Below are positions 1-7,055 of a DNA stretch of 16,491 nucleotides, in pieces. The notes beneath the pieces are model-generated. The model did not search any database, was not told where the DNA came from, and saw only the letters and a program-made list of their open reading frames with translations. The translations under genes and the position numbers were made by a program. Position 1 is the first letter of the stretch; each line of letters begins with the position of its first letter. Source of the stretch: Chlorobium sp. (GTDB taxonomy: Bacteria > Bacteroidota > Chlorobiia > Chlorobiales > Chlorobiaceae); assembly GCA_028277485.1 (NCBI GenBank), contig JANQGE010000046.1, positions 1 through 16,491 on the forward strand, in the 5' to 3' direction.

Positions 1-1
1 C

Positions 2-2329
2 ATTCCCGCCGGCACCTACCGACTCAAGGTAAATGCCATAGGCTACTCACCCTTTATTCAGACCATCACGGTAACAGCCGGCCAAACAACCGCCATTAAC
101 CCGCGGCTCGCACAAACAACCGTCATGGCCTCGGAGATTGTTGTCGGCGCGGCACTTTACGAACAAGACCGGCTCGAGGTTCCTATTACCCTTACCTCCG
201 TATCACGCGAAGACATTGCACGCGAACCCAGTTCATCACTTGACCGCGCTGTTGAAACCGTTCCGGGCGTCAACGTCGTCCGTTCTGCCGGTCTGAGCAA
301 TACCGGCCTCCAAATTCGCGGCTCGAACACCTTCCAGGGAGGCCTCGGAACACGTGTTGTCGGCCTGTATGACGGGTTCCCTATCAACAATCCGATTACC
401 GGTGAAATTGCATGGAACACCGTCAATATGAACGCAGCCGAAAAGGTTGAAGTCATCAAGGGGGCCTCATCAGCTCTCTACGGCTCGCAGGCTATGGGTG
501 GCGTTGTCAGCGTCATTGGCTCCATGCCAAGCGAGTTCGAGATCAAGGCCGGTGCCAGCCTCGGCTTTTACGATGCCCCGCCGGACAGCGACAAAAGCGA
601 ATATCGTGACGATTACACGCCCTGGCTGTGGAACACCTACTTCGGAATCGGTGACAAAAGCGGTCCCCTGACCTACAACCTGTTGTACTCTCATGCTGAA
701 GATGACGGACACCGCGAAAACTCACAGTACTTCCTCAATGACATCAAGTTCAAGGGACGCTATGATCTGAGTTCGCGCGAATATCTTCAGCTTACAGCGT
801 TCTACTCAGACTCCGAGGGGGGCTACATTAATACCTGGCCATATCGGGTGGACGTCGTCGCTGGGCCCCCGGCAGGACCATTCGGGCCACCATTCAGTGT
901 TGAAACAGAATTTTTCCCGTTCACCGAATTGGCACTGGACCAGCGCGACGAAGTCTACGCAGACCAAACCACAAAAAGGAAAAATGCCCTTGTTGGTCTC
1001 AATTACGTTAATATGCTGAGTGATAACCTCAGTCTCGATGCCCGGCTCTACTACACCAGAAACAAAAAACGAATCGAATACAATCCAACAGGCGCTACCC
1101 AGGTCTGGTCTCCAGAGTACAATATCATTGAAAACACCAGTGGTTTTCCGGATGCAGCTATCATAGGGGCTCTGAATGGAATGCTGCCCCCAATTTATAG
1201 CAAAGAAAGCGGAGAGTTTGCCGAAAACAGCGCCAATCGCTACGGTGCAGGAGTCCGCCTTGATTACCAGGCAAGTGACCAGCACCGTTTACTGTTTGGG
1301 GTCGACGGCAATATTGTCGACATCTCCACAACACAGTACAATCCGGTCTATACTCCTGGCTGGGGAAATCTCGGGGATATTCAGGAAAAAAATGCGTCCC
1401 TGTTTATTCAGGATGAATTCGACCTGACTGACCGGTTCACGGCTCTTCTTTCACTGCGCTACGACTGGAGCAAAATAGATGCTGATGAAGTTGTCTACAG
1501 GGATTACACCCAGATGGGACCACCTGTCGTTGTAACAGCCCCGATCGAGAACCAGTCAGTTGATGCCCTCAGCCCTCGTCTGGCACTAAACTACCGGATT
1601 ACCGACGATGTTGCATTGAGAGCCTCATGGGGCAAAAGCTTCCGCGCCCCAAGCGTTGCCGAACGCTTCGTAACCGATGCCGGGCTCTTCCCTGGCAACC
1701 CGAACCCTGCGCTGGACAAGGAAAAAATGACCGCGTATGAGGCCGGTATTTTCATGAGACTCTCTGACAGGGTTTCATTCGACCTTGCTGGATATATCAA
1801 TGATTACAAGGACCTGATTGAATCGAGAAATATTGGTACTTTCCCGGCAATTGTTTTTGAATATGATAACATTGCCGAAGCCCGCATCTGGGGTATTGAA
1901 ACAGCACTCAACGTACGCCCGGTCGACCCGATTTCGATGTCAATCGGTTATGCATACATGAATGCCAAAGACAAATCAGGGGGAGCCGGTTCACTTGCTG
2001 GAGAAGGAAATCCTGATCCCGAGTGGCTTGCCTACCGACCAGAACACACTGCTTCGGCCAGTGCAACATGGAAAATTGAGAACCTTTCACTCAATGTCGA
2101 CGGCAGATACGTAAGCCAATACAAATCTGTCAGCTCTTATCCCAACCTTGAGCGATCAAACTACCCCGGCGACTTCATCGTTTTCAACGTCGGCCTCAAG
2201 TACAATCTGACAGACAGCCTCACAGGCTCCTTCCTCTGCAAGAATATCACAAACGAGCAGTATGAGGAAGGTGAATGGTTCCGCGCCCCTGGCCGAAGCT
2301 TCATTCTCGGCCTTGATTTCGTTTATTAG
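2..2329 (+). CDS. TonB-dependent outer-membrane receptor (5' end outside window)
   Basis: This is a ligand-gated outer-membrane beta-barrel that imports a scarce nutrient using TonB/ExbBD energy. The frame is open to the left edge, so the ATG at 125 is internal. The residues before it (from GTYRLKVNAIGYSPF) look like the end of a carboxypeptidase-regulatory-like beta-sandwich domain, common at the N terminus of such receptors in Bacteroidetes/Chlorobi. A plug domain follows, with VETVPGVNVV, LQIRGSN, VGLYDGFPINNP and EVIKGASSALYGSQAMGGVV. The rest is a long barrel with alternating aromatic strands (for example LRASWGKSFRAPSVAERF), ending in the usual C-terminal aromatic (LGLDFVY). The signal peptide must lie upstream of the window. 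The ligand cannot be read from sequence. Position beside a chelatase H/CobN-family gene makes cobalamin or another tetrapyrrole plausible, but this is inference. It ends in its own terminator, so it is probably not cotranscribed with bchS. Confidence 0.93.
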   Translation: MPAGTYRLKVNAIGYSPFIQTITVTAGQTTAINPRLAQTTVMASEIVVGAALYEQDRLEVPITLTSVSREDIAREPSSSLDRAVETVPGVNVVRSAGLSNTGLQIRGSNTFQGGLGTRVVGLYDGFPINNPITGEIAWNTVNMNAAEKVEVIKGASSALYGSQAMGGVVSVIGSMPSEFEIKAGASLGFYDAPPDSDKSEYRDDYTPWLWNTYFGIGDKSGPLTYNLLYSHAEDDGHRENSQYFLNDIKFKGRYDLSSREYLQLTAFYSDSEGGYINTWPYRVDVVAGPPAGPFGPPFSVETEFFPFTELALDQRDEVYADQTTKRKNALVGLNYVNMLSDNLSLDARLYYTRNKKRIEYNPTGATQVWSPEYNIIENTSGFPDAAIIGALNGMLPPIYSKESGEFAENSANRYGAGVRLDYQASDQHRLLFGVDGNIVDISTTQYNPVYTPGWGNLGDIQEKNASLFIQDEFDLTDRFTALLSLRYDWSKIDADEVVYRDYTQMGPPVVVTAPIENQSVDALSPRLALNYRITDDVALRASWGKSFRAPSVAERFVTDAGLFPGNPNPALDKEKMTAYEAGIFMRLSDRVSFDLAGYINDYKDLIESRNIGTFPAIVFEYDNIAEARIWGIETALNVRPVDPISMSIGYAYMNAKDKSGGAGSLAGEGNPDPEWLAYRPEHTASASATWKIENLSLNVDGRYVSQYKSVSSYPNLERSNYPGDFIVFNVGLKYNLTDSLTGSFLCKNITNEQYEEGEWFRAPGRSFILGLDFVY

Positions 2330-2358
2330 GACTCGTCGAGATCACATCCCAAATGCGT

Positions 2359-2391
2359 CAAACAAGCCCCTCAGGAAAAGGGGCTTGTTTG
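2359..2391 (+). terminator. Hairpin terminator after the TonB receptor
   Basis: A perfect 12-bp stem (CAAACAAGCCCC pairing with GGGGCTTGTTTG) encloses a 9-base loop, 29 bases after the receptor stop. The T tract is imperfect (CTTTACTATT), but stem strength and position fit an intrinsic terminator separating the receptor from bchS. Confidence 0.8.
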
Positions 2392-2466
2392 CTTTACTAT
2401 TCTCCAAACTATTATTACATTTGGTATTCCCGGGATCACCTTAACCAATGCTGACCTTTGTTTCCT

Positions 2467-5400
2467 ATGCACAGTAAAATCAAAATTGCAGCCATCGTCG
2501 GGATGGAACAATGCAATCAACGGGTATGGCGTGAAGTCACGGACAAAATCAGCCGGCATGCTGAACTGACGCAATGGACAGACCAGGATCTCGAGCACCA
2601 GAACCCTGAAGCCGCTGAAGCCATCCGCAGTGCGGACTGTATTCTTACGACGCTCATTCAGTTCAAAGGACAGGCTGACTGGCTTAAGGAACAGATCGAC
2701 CAATCGAATGTCAGAACCATTTTCGCTTACGAATCCATGCCTGAAGTCATGCAGATGACAAAGGTCGGCAACTATATTGTTTCAGGCGACGGCAGCGGTA
2801 TGCCGGACATCGTGAAAAAAGTGGCGAAAATGCTCGTTAAGGGACGTGATGAAGATGCCCTTTACGGCTACATGAAACTGCTCAAGATCATGCGCACCAT
2901 GCTGCCGCTGATCCCGAAGAAAGCGAAGGATTTCAAGAACTGGATGCAGGTCTATACCTATTGGATGCACCCGACCGCCGAAAACCTTGCCAGCATGTTC
3001 AACTACATCATGTCCGAATACTTTGACGTAGCAGTCAAAGCGGACAAGGTGGTTGAAGTTCCAACAATGGGTTTCTATCATCCGGAAGCCCCGGATTATT
3101 TCAAGGATTTGAGCCATTATGGCAAATGGAACAAAAAACGCGATAAAAAATCCAGGGGAAAACACAATATTGGTCTGATCTTTTTCCGCAAACACCTGCT
3201 CCAGGAAAAAGAATATATCGACAACACCATCCGGGCAATCGAGGCCAAGGGACTGAACGTACTCCCGGTTTTCGTCATGGGCGTTGAAGGTCATGTGGCC
3301 GCGCGCGAATGGTTTGTGAATGCCGATCTCGACATGTTGATCAACATGATGGGGTTCGGTTTTGTCGGCGGCCCTGCCGGAGCAACAACGCCCGGCGCAT
3401 CGGCAAGCGCACGGGATGAAATTCTCACCTCCGTCAACGCCCCTTACGTTGTTTCACAGCCGCTCTTCATACAGGATTTCAACTCATGGAAAAAAGAAGG
3501 AGTTGTCCCCCTTCAGTCGGCAATGACCTATTCCCTGCCGGAAATGGACGGCGCGGTCTGTCCTGTAGTGCTGGGCGCGGTCAAGGACGGCAAGCTCCAG
3601 ACCGTGCCGGACAGGCTTGAAAGACTTTCCGGACTTGCCCGCAAGTTCTCCGAGCTGAGACGTATGGACAACAAGGACAAGAAAGTTGCTTTCGTGGTTT
3701 ACGATTACCCGCCCGGTATGGGACGCAAGGCTAGCGCCGCCCTTCTGGATGTCCCAAAAAGCATCTACGGGATTCTTCAAAAGCTCGAGGCCGAAGGCTA
3801 TAACGTCGGCACTCTTCCTGAATCGCCTGAGAAACTGCTGGAAATGCTTGACAAGGCAACGGATTATGAAGTCCAGGCACATGAGCTTGATGCTTTCGGT
3901 ATCGACAGGGATACATACCAGCACAGCACATCTGTCCGTGAACGTGAACGCATCGAAGAGCGCTGGGGAGGCTTTCCGGGGGATATCGCTCCTCTCGGCA
4001 GCGACCGGCTTTTCATCGGCGGTATTACTCTCGGAAACGTGTTTATAGGCGTACAGCCGCGCCTTGGCGTCCAGGGTGACCCGATGAGACTCCTTTTTGA
4101 CAAGGAAAACACACCGCACCATCAATATATTTCTTTCTACCGCTGGATCAGCCGCAGTTTCAACGCAAACGCGCTTATACATGTCGGCATGCACGGTACT
4201 GTCGAATGGATGCCCGGCCTTCAGCTTGGTGTTACCGGCGATTGCTGGTCCGACGCGCTGCTTGGCGAGGTTCCGCATTTCTATATCTACCCGGTCAACA
4301 ACCCGAGCGAGGCAAATATTGCCAAACGCCGCGGTTACGCAACAATGATTTCTCACAATATTCCGCCGCTTGCACGTGCAGGACTCTACAAGGAACTTCC
4401 GGCGTTCAAGGATATGCTGAATGATTACAGGGAACGTGATCTTAAAAAACTCGCCGATCCCGAAGCGGAGGAAGCTATTATCGAAAAGGCCGCACAGCTC
4501 AACCTGACGGATGACTGCCCCAGACTTGATGGGGAAAGCTTCAGCGACTACCTCAGCCGCCTTTATACCTACCTTATGGAGATCGAGGGCAAATTGATAT
4601 CCAATGCGCTGCATATTTTCGGTGAAACCCCTCCGCTGGAAAGCCAGCTCACCACCGTCACCGAATATTTGAAAGTTCGGGGTAATGAACACTCATTGCC
4701 GTCCGTTATTCTTCGCGCAATCGGAGAATCCTCCGATTATGGCGATTACGCATCCCTCGCTACGCGAGCGAGAAAAGGGGAGCCCCGGGCGCTTGAAGTA
4801 CGTGAAAGAGTCGATGAGCATACAAAAGATTTTATTGAACAAACCATCTTTGCCGAAAACGCAAATCCTGCAGCAGTGTTCAAGGTGCTGACCGGCGAGG
4901 CAAAAATCACTGAAAAGATAGCCGAAGCGCTTAACGAATCTCTCAGGGAAGGTATCGCCCTCAAACAGGCGCTGCAGGACAACAGCCGTGAAATGACATC
5001 GCTTTTGAAGTCCCTTTGCGGCGAATACATTCCATCCGGACCGGGAGGTGACATTGTCCGCGACGGAGCAAGTATTCTGCCGACAGGTCGAAACATGCAC
5101 GCCATCGACCCCTGGCGTATTCCTTCCGAGCTTGCATTCAAACGCGGCAGGCAGATTGCCGAAACAATCATCAAACGGCACCAGGAAGAAAATGAAGGCG
5201 ACTTTCCCGAGACCATCGCCCAGGTTCTCTGGGGCCTCGACACCATCAAGAGCAAGGGGGAGGCTGTTTCAGTGATTATCCATCTGATCGGTGCCGAACC
5301 CGCTTATGACGCACAGGGCAAAATCAGCCATTACAGTCTTGTTCCTCTTGAAAAGCTCGGTCGCCCGAGGGTTGATGTCCTCATTCAAATCAGCTCAATT

Positions 5401-6279
5401 TTCCGCGATACCTTCGGCGTCCTGGTCGATCTTCTTGACAAGCTGGTCAAAGATGCAGCTAAAACCGACGAGCCGGCTGAGATGAACAATATCAAAAAGC
5501 ATGTTGATGAAGCCGTTGCAAAGGGACAGGATTTCGAAGCCGCTACAGCGAGGCTGTTTACCCAGGCTCCGGGAAGCTACGGATCCATGGTTGAAGAACT
5601 GATCGAAGATTCCGCATGGGAATCCGAAGATGATCTCGACAGCATGTTCATCAAAAGAACGAGCTATGCCTATGGCGGTAATCGGTATGGCGACCAGCAG
5701 TCCGAGGTTCTCGAAAATCTTCTTGGAACCGTGGACCGCGTTGTCCAGCAGGTTGATTCTGCTGAATACGGTATATCGGATATCGATCGCTACTTTTCCT
5801 CCTCCGGATCGCTGCAGCTTTCGGCACGGCGCAGAAACACCAAAGGCAACAACGTTAAGCTGAACTACGTCGAGACTTTTACGGCTGACGTAAAAGTAGA
5901 TGACGCCGACAAGGCCTTGAAAGTCGAGTTCCGAACAAAGCTCCTGAATCCGAAATGGTTCGAAAGCATGATTGATCAGGGTCACACCGGTGCAACGGAA
6001 ATCAGCAACCGGTTTACCTACATGGTTGGTTGGGATGCAGTCACCAAAGGCGTTGACGACTGGGTATACAAGAAAGCTGCCGAGACTTACGCGTTCAATG
6101 CCGAAATGCGTGAACGCCTTACAAAAGCGAATCCTCAGGCAACGTTGAACATCGTCGGCAGGATGCTCGAAGCAAACGGCCGGGGTATGTGGAAAGCCGA
6201 TCAGGAAACCATTAACCAGCTTCAGGCAATCTATGCCGATCTCGAAGACCGTCTTGAAGGCATGCTTGATGAACAGTGA
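2467..6279 (+). CDS. bchS: Magnesium chelatase large-subunit paralog BchS
   Basis: This is a porphyrin-binding large subunit of Mg-chelatase, which inserts Mg2+ into protoporphyrin IX in the cytoplasm with the AAA+ subunits BchI and BchD (not encoded here). It is 1270 aa, the usual length for the family. The N-terminal DUF3479 domain covers about residues 5-165 and the CobN/Mg-chelatase domain about 170-1255. Visible family motifs include VNNPSE (610-615) followed by AKRRG, a PTGRN motif near the middle, RPRVDV, APGSYG, and RTKLLNPKW near the C terminus. The normally conserved HxGTHGALEFMPGKQ reads HVGMHGTVEWMPGLQ (from 572), which marks a diverged paralog. Green sulfur bacteria have BchH, BchS and BchT. 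Choosing bchS rests on this divergence and on location upstream of bchH-bchM-bchE; bchT is the alternative. The ATG at 2467 is preferred over a TTG three codons upstream. No clear Shine-Dalgarno is seen. Confidence 0.85.
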   Translation: MHSKIKIAAIVGMEQCNQRVWREVTDKISRHAELTQWTDQDLEHQNPEAAEAIRSADCILTTLIQFKGQADWLKEQIDQSNVRTIFAYESMPEVMQMTKVGNYIVSGDGSGMPDIVKKVAKMLVKGRDEDALYGYMKLLKIMRTMLPLIPKKAKDFKNWMQVYTYWMHPTAENLASMFNYIMSEYFDVAVKADKVVEVPTMGFYHPEAPDYFKDLSHYGKWNKKRDKKSRGKHNIGLIFFRKHLLQEKEYIDNTIRAIEAKGLNVLPVFVMGVEGHVAAREWFVNADLDMLINMMGFGFVGGPAGATTPGASASARDEILTSVNAPYVVSQPLFIQDFNSWKKEGVVPLQSAMTYSLPEMDGAVCPVVLGAVKDGKLQTVPDRLERLSGLARKFSELRRMDNKDKKVAFVVYDYPPGMGRKASAALLDVPKSIYGILQKLEAEGYNVGTLPESPEKLLEMLDKATDYEVQAHELDAFGIDRDTYQHSTSVRERERIEERWGGFPGDIAPLGSDRLFIGGITLGNVFIGVQPRLGVQGDPMRLLFDKENTPHHQYISFYRWISRSFNANALIHVGMHGTVEWMPGLQLGVTGDCWSDALLGEVPHFYIYPVNNPSEANIAKRRGYATMISHNIPPLARAGLYKELPAFKDMLNDYRERDLKKLADPEAEEAIIEKAAQLNLTDDCPRLDGESFSDYLSRLYTYLMEIEGKLISNALHIFGETPPLESQLTTVTEYLKVRGNEHSLPSVILRAIGESSDYGDYASLATRARKGEPRALEVRERVDEHTKDFIEQTIFAENANPAAVFKVLTGEAKITEKIAEALNESLREGIALKQALQDNSREMTSLLKSLCGEYIPSGPGGDIVRDGASILPTGRNMHAIDPWRIPSELAFKRGRQIAETIIKRHQEENEGDFPETIAQVLWGLDTIKSKGEAVSVIIHLIGAEPAYDAQGKISHYSLVPLEKLGRPRVDVLIQISSIFRDTFGVLVDLLDKLVKDAAKTDEPAEMNNIKKHVDEAVAKGQDFEAATARLFTQAPGSYGSMVEELIEDSAWESEDDLDSMFIKRTSYAYGGNRYGDQQSEVLENLLGTVDRVVQQVDSAEYGISDIDRYFSSSGSLQLSARRRNTKGNNVKLNYVETFTADVKVDDADKALKVEFRTKLLNPKWFESMIDQGHTGATEISNRFTYMVGWDAVTKGVDDWVYKKAAETYAFNAEMRERLTKANPQATLNIVGRMLEANGRGMWKADQETINQLQAIYADLEDRLEGMLDEQ

Positions 6280-6336
6280 GGACAGAGTCCTCTTCTCTGT
6301 TGCGGGACAACGGAGACACCAAAAAATTTATTATCA

Positions 6337-6363
6337 AAAAGGCGCGATTTTCAGGCGCCTTTT
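6337..6363 (+). terminator. Rho-independent terminator after bchS
   Basis: A perfect 9-bp stem (AAAAGGCGC with GCGCCTTTT) has a 9-base loop and its 3' arm ends in a T run. It sits about 58 bases after the bchS stop. It implies that bchS transcription mostly ends here and that bchH-bchM-bchE have a separate promoter. Confidence 0.82.
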
Positions 6364-6479
6364 ATATTTCTGCAGAAAAAATACGTTCATACCACGCAAT
6401 CGGCTCAATATCGGCAAAACTACTGTATCTCTGTTTTTATTTCATCTGCAGTTTGATATATTCCAAGAAAGTTTGCTGT

Positions 6480-6863
6480 ATGCCGGCACCCAGGAAGCAC
6501 AACATATCCAGAAACCTCTGGCGTTTTTTAGAGATATCCCTGTTTTTTCTCGTTTCGGTTTTAGGCTACAATTTTCTGGCTAAAACCTCATCGTTTAACG
6601 CCAAGTCGAAAAGTAAGGAGCACTCTTCCAGGGTTGCTGTGGTTCAGAACTTTTTTGACGAGAGCGTATCCGCTCTTTGTTCCTGTCACGAACGGTCGCC
6701 TGCCTGTCTGTCGCTTCATTCCAAAACATCCTTCTACGCTGTTTTCTACCACGGGCCGGACCGTTCATCATACATCGATACAACTCCCGCGCTGTTACAC
6801 ACCACGTCCATTTTTCCCTTCACGGTGAACCTTTTTCAGCAGAACCAAGTGCTGATAATGTAA
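6480..6863 (+). CDS. Possible small single-pass membrane protein, unknown function
   Basis: I do not recognise a family. The 127-aa frame starts with a basic segment (MPAPRKHNISR), followed by one hydrophobic helix at about residues 16-32 (LEISLFFLVSVLGYNFL). A soluble tail of about 90 residues contains three close cysteines (CSCHERSPAC). The layout is that of a signal-anchored protein with its tail in the periplasm. The frame is open upstream to 6276, but that extension runs through the bchS terminator, so the ATG at 6480 is the better start. A weak purine stretch (AAGAAAG) lies upstream. Codon choice looks like ordinary coding, but no homology can be tested here. It lies between bchS and bchH, so a link to pigment synthesis is possible but only inferred. 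It may instead be a chance frame. Confidence 0.4.
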   Translation: MPAPRKHNISRNLWRFLEISLFFLVSVLGYNFLAKTSSFNAKSKSKEHSSRVAVVQNFFDESVSALCSCHERSPACLSLHSKTSFYAVFYHGPDRSSYIDTTPALLHTTSIFPFTVNLFQQNQVLIM

Positions 6864-6972
6864 TACCCTCTCCTCTGTTACTCTGTCAGGGTATGTGGCC
6901 ATAGAACAAAAAATCGCCAGCAGGTATACCCCCCTGCGCTGAAAGAGATGGCTGCACATCCCCTGCGGGGAT
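6863..6972 (+). promoter_or_regulatory. Three inverted repeats upstream of bchH (possible structured leader or terminator)
   Basis: Three potential hairpins follow one another. ATACCCT (6863-6869) pairs with AGGGTAT (6888-6894). GCAGG (about 6919-6923) pairs with CCTGC (about 6933-6937). ATCCCC (6958-6963) pairs with GGGGAT (6967-6972) across a TGC loop. None is followed by a T tract. They could form a structured leader of bchH or end transcription of the small upstream ORF. A cobalamin riboswitch was considered but its core is not present. Confidence 0.3.
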
Positions 6973-7031
6973 ATGAATGTCCGGAAATGTAAGCCTTGCG
7001 CTTTACTGAAACCGGAAAGCTGCTCATATCA

Positions 7032-7037
7032 TATAAT
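7032..7037 (+). promoter_or_regulatory. Possible -10 element for bchH
   Basis: A perfect TATAAT lies 18 bases before the bchH ATG in an AT-rich patch. No good -35 is found at 16-18 bases upstream; the nearest TTTACT at 7002-7007 is 24 bases away. If real, the leader would be very short. The bchS terminator upstream makes a promoter somewhere in this gap likely. Confidence 0.3.
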
Positions 7038-7055
7038 AATTACAGAGAAGTACGT

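Noticed and set aside
2458..2466. TTG start for bchS (and similar TTG starts at 6996 for bchH and 10898 for bchM)
   Set aside because: In each case an in-frame ATG downstream gives the family-like N terminus, and the TTG has no supporting ribosome-binding site.
3484..4692. Long antisense open frame (402 codons) inside bchS
   Set aside because: It lies opposite a clearly conserved chelatase gene, has no recognisable motif, and is the expected by-product of codon bias on the coding strand.
6276..6479. Upstream extension of the small membrane ORF
   Set aside because: It overlaps the bchS stop and runs through the bchS terminator hairpin, so translation from there is unlikely; the ATG at 6480 is preferred.
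6800..6990. Cobalamin riboswitch before bchH
   Set aside because: Only scattered look-alike pieces are present; the GGGAA block, the CCCGCnACTGT segment and a proper B12 box are missing.
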